From Pilatotrama ljubarskyi (Eukaryota > Basidiomycota > Agaricomycetes > Polyporales > Polyporaceae), in contig MU277694.1 of NCBI GenBank assembly GCA_022385805.1, positions 283,559 to 347,558 on the forward strand: a stretch of 64,000 bases of DNA, given 5' to 3'. Below, piece after piece: positions 14,866-25,666 of this stretch. Under the pieces are notes generated by a model. It was given only the letters and a program-made list of their open reading frames with translations. It ran no database searches and was not told where the DNA came from. Within the stretch, counting starts at the first letter, position 1, and each line of letters begins with the position of its first letter. Both the position numbers and the translations under genes were made by a program.

Positions 14866-17800
14866 ATGCCTCCCCGGAACAAGAAGAATCCCACGGACAC
14901 AGCAAAGCGACTGTGTGACTGCTGTGGAAAGCTACTGCATCCCGACAGTATTGCCCGCCATGCACGCGGAGCGGTACCTGTACTCTATCGAGCCTCAAAA
15001 CAGGCTGAGCGTGGCAGCCCGGAACCGTCCCGGTCCCTACAAGCAGATGCGCGCCCTGTGAAGAGAATCCGCCGCTCTGATGCTCCTGCTGGGTCTGCGC
15101 ATATATCGCCGTCTACGGAAGATGCAGCAGCTAGCAGCGGCGGCAGCGGTCACCCATCTGGCCTAGGTGTGTGCATTAGTCTTTGGTACTCGTGTCATCG
15201 GCTCAAATTACTCTAAATCGCGTTCGTTGCTGCAAGTAGCCGTGGAGCTCGCCAATTCCGTAGCACTTGCCTCGCAGGTCCAAGATCCTGGGAGTCTTGA
15301 TGGCCCTGACCATCCGGCACAAGACGCAATGCATCCTGCCACAGGCGGTCTTCCCTGTGTGGCAACGGCCGAGGCAGCTGTCCAGAATGTGGAGCAGAAC
15401 TTCTGGGCGGGGCGACGTCCCTACGCGCAGCCCAGCGTCGAGGACGATTCAAGCGAAGAGGACGATGGCGATGCAGGCGGAGACGACGGGCACCGATGGG
15501 CTGATGCAGTAAGTGTTCAAGATGGTGGACAGGAACTCGGAGAGGATGAGGGCGACGGTCGAGACCCCGATGAGGAGTACGAGGCTATCTCCGTCTGGGA
15601 CAAGCTCGCGGAGTCCCTCATTCGTGAAGGGTTACTTACTTGTGAGTACTGTTGTCCTTGTAGATACTGCCGGTATTTATTGAGCAATATCTTGACCTAC
15701 AAGCCGAGGACTTGACGGAACGTGATCTCGAATATTTACGCCCATTTGCACTCAAGGTCGACACTCACATGCCCGGCAAAACATTTTCCAAACTACCGTT
15801 CGCTTTCCCGCAGTGCAATGTATCGAGCTGGAAGAGTGTACAATCATATGTCGCTCAGCAGTCTGGCTTTGAACCTCAGGTCTATCACTGCTGTGTCGAC
15901 TCCTGCTGCGCCTTCACGGGTCCCTTTTCCGACAAGGAAGCCTGCCCTTACTGCAACACTCCGAGATATGATGCTAAGGGTCGCCCTCGGAAGGAGTTCG
16001 TATACCTCCCGCTTATTCCCCGGCTGAAGGCGTTCCTGGCGAACGGCGAGATGGCTGCAAAAATGGAGTACCGCGGGAAGGAACACACGCACCAACCCGG
16101 TATCACCAAGGATGTCATGGACTCTGAGCTCTATCGCACACTCCTCGGCAAGAACGTTACCGTGGATGGCCGGTCGATGCAGCATAGATTCTTTGAGGAC
16201 GCTCGTGACGTCGCACTTGGCTTGTCTACCGATGGCTTCGCCCCATTCAAGCAACGCGTCAAGACTGCGTGGCCGCTCATTCTCTTCAACTACAATCTTC
16301 CCCCTGAAATTCGCTTCCACCTCGAGAATGTCATTGGACTCGGCATCATACCCGGGCCCAAGAAGCCCTCGGATTTCGACTCCTTCCTGTGGCCTCTCAT
16401 TCAAGAACTTCTGCGCTTGGCAGTAGGAGTGCATGCTTATGATTCCCTTTCTGATGAGTTCTTCGCTCTACGGGCTTTTCTGATCCTTGTCTTTGGCGAC
16501 ATTCCTGCAATCTCGATGGTCATGCGGATGAAGGGACACAACGGCTTGTCACCCTGTCGCGTGTGCGAAATTCGTGGCATACGACCTCCCGATACGCGCG
16601 CTACGGCCCACTACGTACCCCTGGACCGGTCTCGACACCCTGATGTTGCCAATGACCCTTCGGCAATACATTCCTACGATCCAGCACACTTGCCACTTCG
16701 CACGCATGATGCCTTCATGGAGCAGGCTCGCAGCGTTCAGCTTGCGCCGACGCAGGCCGAATCTGAGAGGCTTGCCAAGATGTACGGAATCAAGGGGACT
16801 TGCGCGCTGAGTGTCCTCTCTTCGTTATCATTCCCGCACTCATTTCCCTACGACTTCATGCATCTCTTGTGGGAGAATGTTGTCAAGAACCTCATGTCGC
16901 TCTGGGCAGGGAAATACAAAGACTTGGATGAAGGCGAGGGGTCCTACCACATTCCACCAGCAGTATGGGACGAAATCGGTCGAGCAGGCATCGCTTCGGG
17001 GGACCTGATACCCTACGTCTTCGGTCCAAAACCCCCAAACGTGGCCAGCGACAAGATCTCATGGACGGCCGATACTCGCGCATTTTGGACGTTGTACGTC
17101 GCACCTGTCGTGCTTCGAGGCCGCTTTATCCATGACAAGTACTACGACCACTTCCTCGACCTTGTCAAGCTTCTCCACATGTGCCTCCAATTCGAGATAA
17201 CCGACGATGAGATTGAGATGGTACGGACCGGCTTCATCAGCTGGGTACAGAAGTATGAGGAGTACGTTCTTCCTGGTTGTACCCATCACCAAATCAGGAC
17301 GTGTGAAAAGCTGACCTATCGTTTGCATTGCGCTCGCACCAGCTACTATTACCAGCACCGACCTGAACGTCTGTCTGCGGCTCCTCTAACCATCCACGCA
17401 CTCCTCCATATTGCGGAGAGCATCCGCCTTGCAGGGCCTGTCTGGGCATCATGGGCCTTTCCCATGGAGCGCTACTGCGGTCGCCTGGTACCTGCTATCC
17501 GCAGTCGTCGACACCCATATTCTGGCCTCAATCGCTATGTCCTCGACGCTGCACGACTTACGCACATCAAGCTCCTCTACCCTGGCCTTCGAAGTATCTT
17601 GCGCCTAGCACCCGAGATAGTAGAGCGAGGGCTTGCGATCCCAAACTGTGAGTTGCCCACTACATCCGTCATCGGCTCACAGGCTCGCCCCACATGTCTT
17701 CTGACTTCTGTGCACTAGACGACACGTGTGTCCTCCTTCCTGCTAAGCAGCCCTTTGTACCGGAGCGAGGCCTTCTGGACAAGCTGCTCGGATGCCTCTG

Positions 17801-18368
17801 TACCCGCCTCACTGCAACACCAGCAGCGGTCCGTGCCGCTTTGCCACGGGAGCTTCAGCAGTGGGGAAAGGTCCGAATCCTCAACGGCGGAGATACCATC
17901 CGTGCAGCGGACATCACTGCTGTAACTGAAGATGGCCGTGACGCAAGCCATGTCCGAGTGAGTGCTCTGGCAAGTCACTGTGAGAATGCTCTTGACTCTC
18001 TTTGGCAGTACGAGCTTCTCGTCGACAAGAACGCCCGTTATCGTAATCGCCCCGTCATACTCGAGAAGAAGACCTTCTATGGACAGCTCCGACAAATCCT
18101 CGTCATCAACCTTGGCCCCGTCCCTTCTGCGAGTCCACCCCAGTCAGAACCTTCAACCCTCGTACTCGGCGTCATCCGACGCTGTATCATCGAATCTGAC
18201 CATCGAGCACTCGACATCCACTACTACCGGCGGCATGGCGCTCTCGAGATCGTCGACATCACGACTATTCAATGCCTGGTTGGTCGTGTGCAGGACCGTG
18301 GCCATTATGGTGTTATTGATCGCAGCGGAGCCCTTGCGCGTGCCATATATATTGAAGAAGCAGAATGA
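14866..18368 (+). CDS. Tnp2-family transposase (CACTA/EnSpm-like)
   Basis: This is the transposase of the element, predicted to cut and rejoin its ends. The start at 14866 opens with a basic stretch and a zinc-finger-like CDCCGKLLHPDSIARH. A disordered, acidic linker spliced from several small exons follows. The large exon from about 15700 carries the family core: DLEYLRPFALKVDTHMPGKT, CPYCNTPRYDAKGRPRKEF, WPLILFNYNLPPEIRFHLEN, IIPGPKKPSDFDSFLWPLIQ, FLILVFGDIPAISMVMRMKG, NGLSPCRVCEIRG, HYVPLDRSRHPD and FPYDFMHLLWENVVKNL. Two late introns are likely: one after PN near 17648, ending at 17718, and an in-frame 57-base one near 17958-18009 that gives HVRYELLVDKNAR. The stop is TGA at 18366-18368. 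I saw no inactivating stop or shift in the core. The exact N-terminal splicing is uncertain. I assign the family from these motifs; the catalytic acidic residues were not assigned individually. Confidence 0.85.
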
Positions 18369-19457
18369 AGCAGTAGCAGGTCGGTACATTTATAGTAGCC
18401 GCATACTGTGCATCACTTGTTGACATGGGCACGTTCGCGCGACAGGCACAGGCTCGCCATGGTGGACATGATTGCTATCGGAGCGCCGGCCGGGCATTAG
18501 CCTGAGCCGCTTGCCCTGTATGTGTTCTACTCATATTGATAGCACCGCGTTCGTCTTGCTCATCGCATGCCAGAGTTCAACCCTGCGCAACTTGTCCATG
18601 CGGCCGCCGCGTCACTGCCGCAATTTGCGTGATGCTTCTCCGACTCCTTCTCAAGCCAGTGCAAGTCCACGCGCCCGCCGTGTTACAGTATATGCACGGG
18701 TGTGCGAGGCTCTTCCGAAACATCGTCGTCACCGACTCGGACTGCATGCTGCCGACCACAGTGTGAACGACGCATCCTGCTCCGAATCACCGCCGGTCTC
18801 CCACTCTCGCCTCTGTGCCTGCTCTAGCGCGACACCCGGGTCGCTCTCACTTGGCGTTGCACGACACGCGCCGCGCGACATCTCTCGCTAGTCTAACTGT
18901 CGAGGAGTGCCACCATACCAGCCCCTGCGTGCGGGGCTGCCGGTGCTCCGCTTTCACTACCCCCCCTCCAGCGAGGCTCCCCTACTGCCAGCCACCCTCA
19001 GCCCCGCCCCCACCCATCAATTGCGACCATCATCCTCGATCCTCTTACTACCACTCTCCACAATGCCATGCAGAGGTACTTGGCCGCCGTCGTCCAGGCG
19101 GTACTCGGCCGTTATAATCTCATCGTGATGTCTATGGAGTCCAGCTTCTCGACCGTGACACTCGCCGACTCGCGAAACCTGACGCCTCGCAGCTTTTCAT
19201 CTCCTGCTTGCGCGCATGGCGGCGTGCTCACGCGCATGCTCAGCACTTGCGCAAGACCCGTATAATTTAGCACTGGCACGCGATGTACCCAACCTATCAT
19301 TGACTTAACATATGTACAGTGGTTTGAACGCTCCGTGTGGATCACAACTCCGCGCGCTCGAGCTCGACGTCGACGACTAGTAACACGGCTCGCTATCAGC
19401 ATCCAGCAAAGTAGTACCAGTAGGTGGCTGCCGAGCATCGACATTCAACATCTAATT

Positions 19458-19501
19458 GGGTGTTTGTGGCGCGACTCAAGGTCGCGCTACCGGGTGTTTG
19501 T
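19458..19501. repeat. Perfect 7-bp hairpin between direct repeats
   Basis: GCGCGAC (19469-19475) and GTCGCGC (19481-19487) form a perfect stem with a 5-base loop. The decamer GGGTGTTTGT stands on both sides, at 19458-19467 and 19492-19501. It lies just inside the proposed right end of the Tnp2 element, so it may be a subterminal structure or the edge of another element. Confidence 0.5.
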
Positions 19502-19527
19502 ATTCACGATAAAAACCGCTGCGTCCG

Positions 19528-19569
19528 AGGGTGGTGATTTATACCAGGGCAGTTCACCACCCCCACTAA
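19528..19569. repeat. Right terminal-type repeat of the Tnp2 element (hairpin-forming)
   Basis: GAGGGTGGTGATT is followed by GTTCACCACCCCCACTAAT. It resembles, in reverse complement, the left repeat at 13084-13119, and like it can fold on itself. Confidence 0.4.
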
Positions 19570-19807
19570 TGCACCAACTATCCAGGTGAAGCCGACTTTT
19601 CACCAGCGTATACCGTAGCGCCCACCACCTTCTGGGCCCACAGTGTACGAAATTGTGCGGCATATATCAGGCCTCACTGCGACTCCACGGACGTACTCCA
19701 TCCTTCCACTGCTACCGCCAACGCTTCACAACGCTTCGACCACTCTCGTGCAACCATTCTGCGTTCCAACACTACCCCTGACCTACCGTCATTCTGTTAA
19801 GCATACC

Positions 19808-21462
19808 ATGGTGCATTATACGGTGACAGACCCCTCCGACGTCTACCAAAGTGGGAAGACGAGACGGGCGCTCCAAAAAGGGTTGGAAGAGGCCAACGCG
19901 AAGGTATCACTGTTGCTTTACCTCCGCCGTACACGGTACTGAAGTGTGCACACACCATGCAGGCGCCTCAGAGTTTCTTTCTCCTCGACATGGAGCCACG
20001 TAAACTCGGCGAAAGAATCGCTGCGAAGGAAAAGGCTGATCGTACTAAGTTGCTCAAGACAAGGAAGAACGTGCTAGATCAAGCTGCGAACAAGAACAGG
20101 AAGAGGGTGGTCCCCAAGAAGGGCGCCGGACGGCGCCACAAGAGTGCACCCCAGACCACAAGAGCGATCGAGCACCCCAAAACGCCGAATGCAAGTACTT
20201 GGCTTCCATCGGAAAGCGCCACGCCCGTCGAGCTCACTCTCCGTTCTTCTCCTGGCACTCTTCCGCCATTCAACGTGAGCCCAACAGGCTATGGTCCCGC
20301 CTTCTGCGCAATGTCGCCGCATACAGTGAGCCAGACACCTCACCTCGAGCCGCACTCCCAATGTCTGACGTCTTCCCCGAAGACCACCCAGCCAATCTGC
20401 AACGCCGGAAACGCCGGCTTGCAAGAGTCTTGGCTAGCTTGCGGCGAGACAGACACTGCCTCTCGACACGTCAACACATACACTGCGTTCGGCGTCGACG
20501 CCGCCCCGCCATCCGTCGTGAATGTCGCCCAACCATCCAGTAGGATGGACCCGCCAGACATCGACAGCACATTCGCCATCAGGCAAGAGCGTCCCCTCCA
20601 TCATGGTTGGCATGCCAGCAGCCTTCCGAACCCGGGACCGTTCCAGGCCCACGATCCAAGTTGGAGTGAAGACGTCGTCGGGATCGTGTTTGCACACGCA
20701 GTCCCGAGCACATTGGAGCCCCCATACCGAGCCGATGTACTCCCCTGTGACGGCCCGTGCATTGATGAGGTTACGCCGAGAGAGACCTCTCACAGTTGGC
20801 TAGGCACCGCCACCTTCCTTGGTACGATATATGACGAAGGCCCCCCTAACTGGCTTTCCGGAAGGGCTCGGAGTATCGAGCTGTCCGCGGATTCCATGCT
20901 AGAGCATCCGCTGGGACAGCCTGCACATTCGAACTTTGGAGACACCGGCCGCAACGCTCTGGGGAATCCGTGGAGGCTGGAGACGCCTTACAAAACCTCT
21001 GAGGGCACGATGTCCACCACTGCCTTCCAGAGCGACCTGATTGGTCGCGCCGATGACCGCGCTTCTCCGTTACAATACGGGAGCGTCGTTGGCCTTGGTA
21101 GAAGCGACCACATCAGCACCCACTGCACTGCTTGGCTGTCGCGGCCATGGTATCCTTTCCCTTGTGAATTCTATGGCGTCCAAGGTACGCCAGTGAGGCG
21201 AGGAGTTACCCCTCAAAACCGTGCCACAGCGCCGCCGATACCATACTCAACGCCTAGCCTCGCACGCGTCAACACGCATCTGTTCCGAGTCTGCACGGGA
21301 GCAGAGTGGCAGTACCAGCAAGCAGCAAATGCACTACGCTCTCCTCCTCGGTCAGCAGCGCCTGACTTGTCACGACGGACGTCCACAAGAAGCTCTCGGC
21401 GACGAGGCCCATATGTACCACCCGTCGGACAACTGGGAATATCGGGGCGCTCGAGACTGTGA
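19808..21462 (+). CDS. Orphan protein, basic N-terminus, mostly disordered
   Basis: I do not recognise a family. Exon 1 starts at 19808 (MVHYTVTDPSDVYQSGKTRR, then ALQKGLEEANAK). A short intron ends at 19963, and the second exon continues APQSFFLLDMEPRKLGERIA into a lysine/arginine-rich helix, which could be a nuclear localisation or DNA-contact region. The rest is polar and rich in P, S, T and H, with no visible fold. The frame stops at 21462. From about 21305 another frame (to 21829) looks more protein-like than the tail of the first, with YALLLGQQRLTCHDGRPQ and NWEYRGARDCDHPELICP. An undetected splice or a frameshift may therefore join them. It sits between the transposon and the duplicated proline gene, where lineage-specific genes are common. 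Confidence 0.45.
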
Positions 21463-21769
21463 CCATCCCGAGTTGATCTGCCCTTCCTTTGGTCAGCAGG
21501 AGTTCCGTGAGAGCACCAATGGACATGGCAGTCCAGGTGTGCCGCATCAACTTCGAGAGCTGGGCCATCATGGTGGATGGACGGACGCCGATGTCAACTG
21601 GCAGTGTGACACCACCCGTGGCAGTCGACCGAGTTCTCAATCATGGGAAAAGTATGCAATCCTTCCGGAGCCCGCAGAAGATTTCATCGATCCTCAGTTC
21701 CAGCACTTTGGTGGTGCACCCGGCGATGGCAATGGGCCATGTAGCACACAAATCTCTGTACTCGCTGAT

Positions 21770-22470
21770 GCACTGACACCCGCGGACAAGACAGATCTCT
21801 TCACAACCCATATGAGTAGCAGGACTTAGCATGGCCATGATGACCGCATATCACGGTGTCATTGCAGCTGTAGTTACACCTCCACTGCCTGTACAACACC
21901 TATCGAAGTAATTGAGACAACTTGAGGACCAGGAGTGACGCAGGTGCAATCAAGTGTTCTGTCCATCACAACATCAAGGAGTAGGACATCTACGGATGAG
22001 TGGATACAGTACACATGGGCTATGGGCTGTAGTAGAAGGTGATCTCTTCTAATACAACCCATAGCTCAGGAGCAGCGATCCGTACCGTGGATGACCGAGA
22101 TACACGACGATATAGCACGCATGATTCCGAGCACGTACCTGGATCCCCGATTCGGGTTGAATATGTGGTGTCTGACTCAGAGAGGAGGAATAACGCCGGT
22201 GCAGTAGTGAGTGCCAATTTGGATCGACCTGCATGGACTGGTGGAATCCGGGGTGCTCTCTCGGTAGCATGTCTCGGCAGCCGTGTCATAGCAGAGTGCA
22301 GGGTACGACGGTGTGCCGCGATCAACAACGGCTGTTGACATCGAGTAGGGAACAAGACTGGGGTGCTGAAGAGTGCTGAACGAAGGCAGCGTAGCAGCGA
22401 CTCATCGGATTCAATGTTGTCCATCGGAACCGATTACATAAACGCCCAGCTCCGAGTCAGTCGGATTCAG
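21770..22470. repeat. Flank repeat R, copy 1 (upstream of the PRO2 pseudogene)
   Basis: This begins GCACTGACACC at 21770 and ends with CAGCTCCGAGTCAGTCG at 22447-22463. The same order of conserved blocks occurs at 23213-23840, including CACATGGGCTATGGG, GAGCAGCGATCCGTACC, GCATGTCTCGGCAGC and CGCGATCAACAA. An inverted repeat (18-base arms, 22020-22037 and 22047-22064) lies inside. The two copies are diverged, so the duplication is not fresh. Confidence 0.75.
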
Positions 22471-22480
22471 TACTTGTCCA

Positions 22481-23219
22481 GAGGTTGTCGTAAATATCGC
22501 CGCGCTCGCAATCAAATCGGGTGAGCCTGACCCGATAGACAGGAGCTCACCCAGAGGTATTACTGATGCGGTGGTATGCAGGAAATGCCGCCATCCTGAA
22601 GGGTGGAAAAGACTCCACCGAGACGACACGGCTCCTCTCGAAAGCCATACAGACGGCACTGTCGAAGACCGCGATATCGTCGACTTATATCCAGGCGATC
22701 CAGACGCGGGCAGAAGTCCCTGCACTGCTCGACCTTGATCAGTACATCGACCTCGTCATTCCTCACGGCAGCAATAGTCTGGTACGGAACATCCAGAACA
22801 ACACACGGATACCGGTCATGGGTCACGCAGGCGGTCTGTGTTCTGTATACGTCGGCGAATCTGCCGACGTCAAGAAGGCTGCCCGGATTGTCATGGATCC
22901 CAAGATACAGTAAAAAGATGAACATATGCCACTTAGCGTGGTGCTGACCTTCTTGCAGACAGACTATCCTGCCGCCTGCAGCGCAGCGGAAACCCTCATT
23001 TATCATGAAAAGATCATTCCAACCATCTGGCCAGCAATCACCAGAGCCCTCCTCGCAACAGACGTCAAGCCACTCTGCGACGAGCCGTCTCTTGCCGCCC
23101 TCCGTACCCTCTCACCCGCCCCCGCAGCGCTGTCTTCGCACATCCAGCCTTCCACACCCGACTCATACACGACCGAACACCCACACGTGGACGCCATCGT
23201 AACCGAGGACGAGCACTGA
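22481..23219 (+). pseudogene. PRO2: Truncated copy of gamma-glutamyl phosphate reductase
   Basis: This matches the intact gene at 23945-25502 exon by exon, but only from the end of its exon 2 (VVVNIAALAIKSG, then intron, then NAAILKGGKDSTETT). Exon 1 and most of exon 2 with their start codon are missing. The donor after exon 3 reads ATACAG instead of GTATAG, so splicing there should fail. In the last exon the codons between TTEH and the IVTEDE segment are deleted, and a TGA follows at once. The intermediate coding sequence is still very similar, including DLDQYIDLVIPHGSNSLVRN. It is a non-functional tandem duplicate: three independent lesions support this. Flank repeat R copy 1 lies directly upstream. 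Confidence 0.9.
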
Positions 23220-23840
23220 CACCTGCAGACAAGGACAAGTTCTTCACAACCCATATGAATCGGCAGGAATCAGCGTGGTCATAATGCGCACATACTACGG
23301 GGTCCTGGTAGCCGTAAATATGGTCTCACTGTGTATACAACACCTTGGAACTGAGCCAATAGTCTGACAAACAAGAGTGAAAGACACACGGATGAGTGAA
23401 TACACTACACATGGGCTATGGGTTGTAGTAGAAAACGGGAAAGTTCTTCTAATACAACCCATAGCTCACGAGCAGCGATCCGTACCGCTCTGATTCGCAT
23501 CAAGGTTTTCGACGAGTACAACACGATACACACCTTCTCCTCTCTTTCCCGATCTTAGTCGATACATTGTCCGAGAAGTGAGATGACGTCGGTGCGTTAG
23601 TGAGTGCCAAGGAGCGATCAGTCTGGCATGCATGGGTGGGTAGAGCCCGGGATGTTCTCGCAGAAGCATGTCTCGGCAGCGGCGTTATAGTGAAGTGCAG
23701 AGTACGATGGTGTACCGCGATCAACAATTGCTGACGAGCAGTTGACGATGATCGAGGAGGGAATCAGACTGGCAACAGTGCCGCAGGCAGCAGTGAAGCT
23801 GAATTACGTAATCACGCAGCTCCGAGTCAGTCGTATTCGG
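23213..23840. repeat. Flank repeat R, copy 2 (upstream of intact PRO2)
   Basis: This starts GCACTGACACC at 23213 and ends CAGCTCCGAGTCAGTCG at 23817-23833, parallel to copy 1. The inverted repeat here has 18-base arms with one mismatch (23416-23433 and 23447-23464). The PRO2 start codon follows about 110 bases later, so this copy probably contains promoter sequence of the working gene. Confidence 0.75.
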
Positions 23841-23944
23841 TATAATTGAGCCTGGCACTGATTTGGAGCTTCGTTAGACAGCACTGTCAGCGTGCAGGGT
23901 ATCCACCGTTTACTTCCATACTACTAGGCAAGTTCACGAGACTT

Positions 23945-25502
23945 ATGAGCGGTGAGAGCCAAGCACCAAGCATCGCAAAGGCTGCAAAGGCCGCCTTTGA
24001 GGCGTCTCAGCTCATATCGTCTTCGGAGCGAGTCAAAGCGCTCCAGGAGATCCGAAGAGAGCTCGAGGCAGCCAAAGATGCCATCCTAGCTGCAAACCGT
24101 GCAGATCTTGAGGTGCTTGTTATACCTATCCCATGAGTTCGTGGTTGAGAGCTAACGGCGATTTTTCCTGCGATTTTTCAGGCCGCGCAAAGGGAGGTCG
24201 ACGCGGGCCGCATGTCAAGCTCCCTGCTCAAACGGCTCGATCTCACCAAAGGCGACAAGTGGGACTCGATGCTACAAGGCGTGACCGATGTCGCTGAGCT
24301 CCCCGATCCCACTGGGATTGTCACCTATGCGAACGAGCTCGACGATGGCCTAGAGCTCTACCGCGTCTCCTGCCCGATCGGCGTGCTTTTGGTTATCTTC
24401 GAAGCCCGCCCGGAGGTCGTCGTAAATATTGCCGCGCTCGCCATCAAATCAGGTGAGTATAGTTTGGCAGACTGATGTACGTTGGACAGGACGTCATGCA
24501 GTGATATACAGGAAACGCCGCCATCCTGAAGGGTGGGAAAGAGTCCAACGAGACGACGCAACTCCTCTCGAAAGCCATCCAGACGGCACTATCCAAGACC
24601 GCGATCTCATCCACTTACATACAGGCGATCCAGACGAGGGCAGAAGTCTCTGCACTGCTCGACCTTGATCAGTACATCGACCTTGTCATTCCTCGCGGCA
24701 GCAATAGTCTGGTACGGAACATCCAGAACAACACGCGGATACCGGTCATGGGTCACGCAGACGGATTGTGTTCTGTATACGTCGACGAGTCCGCCGACGT
24801 CAAGAAGGCCGTCCGCATAGTCGTTGATTCCAAGGTATAGTACGGATATGAACGTACGCCACTTGCGCAACGCTGACTTTCTTGCAGACGGACTATCCCG
24901 CCGCTTGTAACGCAGCAGAGGCTCTGATTCTTCATGAAAAGGTCCTTCCAACCATCTGGCCAGAGGTTGCCAAGGCACTGCTCGCAGCAGACGTCAAGCT
25001 ACTCTGCGACGAGCCCTCCATGACCGCTCTCCGTGCCCTCTCCCCCGCCCCCGCCAATCTCTCTTCACACGTCCAGCCCTCCACGCCCGAATCATACACA
25101 ACTGAGCACCTCAGCCTCACGCTCTCCGTCAAAACGCTCCCCTCGCTCGCGGACGCGATCCAGTGGATCAACGCGCACTCGTCGCACCACACGGACAGCA
25201 TCGTGACCGAGGACGAGCGCGCGGCGTCGACGTTCTGCCGCGGAGTAGACTCTGCAGGGACCTATGTCAACGCGAGCACGCGCTTTGCGGACGGGTTCAG
25301 GTATGGATTTGGCACGGAGGTTGGGATCAGCACTGGGCGCATACATGCCCGTGGGCCCGTTGGGCTGGAGGGGCTCGTGACGTACAAGTACATGATGAGG
25401 AGCAAGGGAGAGCAGGGCCACGTAGTGGGCGACTTCGGCGTGGGAGAGGGTAAGAAGAAATATAAGCACAGGAAGTTCGCGGCGTCCGCGGTCCCCTTCT
25501 GA
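23945..25502 (+). CDS. PRO2: Gamma-glutamyl phosphate reductase (glutamate-5-semialdehyde dehydrogenase)
   Basis: This performs the second step of proline synthesis from glutamate: NADPH-dependent reduction of gamma-glutamyl phosphate to glutamate-5-semialdehyde, in the cytosol. Four exons (23945-24112, 24182-24452, 24512-24834, 24888-25502) join in frame to 458 residues, a normal family length. Blocks in order are AAKAAFEASQLISSSER, VGRM-like DAGRMSSSLLKRL, CPIGVLLVIFEARPEVVVNI with the substrate/cofactor loop, SGNAAILKGGKES, LVIPRGSNSLVRNIQ, IPVMGHADGLCSVYVDE, TDYPAACNAAEALILH (which holds the catalytic cysteine of the aldehyde dehydrogenase superfamily), FADGFRYGFGTEVGISTGR, HARGPVGLEGLVTYKY. 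Nothing is missing. A decayed tandem copy lies upstream. The gene is convergent with the NASP-type gene, which ends 165 bases away. Confidence 0.95.
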
Positions 25503-25666
25503 AGGTTTCCACGGGATGCATTCTGGAGGCTTGACATAAAGTTTTATTCAACGATTGCGAGATGCAGCGTATTAACGAGTAATATGTAGGGGATATGGAT
25601 ACAGATGCCAAAGGCTCACGCGCAATCCTGCTTGCATATAGGCTACTGCGAGCCATCACAGGGGTG

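Larger units (their letters stand above)
13084..19569. mobile_element. Tnp2 (CACTA/EnSpm-like) DNA transposon with two divergent genes
   Basis: The element is defined by its content: a Tnp2-family transposase on the plus strand and a coiled-coil protein on the minus strand, with start codons only 188 bases apart. The outer limits are proposed from similar sequences in opposite orientation at the two sides. The left side reads ATTAGGGGGTGAA then TTCACCACCC. The right side, read inward on the minus strand, gives ATTAGTGGGGGTGGTGAAC then ATCACCACCC. That gives about 6.5 kb, in the range of fungal CACTA-like elements. The match is imperfect, and I could not establish a target-site duplication, so the ends are an inference while the transposase content is firm. 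Both genes appear uninterrupted, so the element could be recent. Confidence 0.65.

Noticed and set aside
18369..19450. Possible third transposon gene downstream of the transposase
   Set aside because: Open frames here have no motif, overlap each other and show no splice continuity; more likely 3' untranslated or subterminal sequence.
22020..22424. Minus-strand open frame in flank R copy 1
   Set aside because: The corresponding frame in copy 2 is interrupted and differs in length, so there is no sign of coding constraint.
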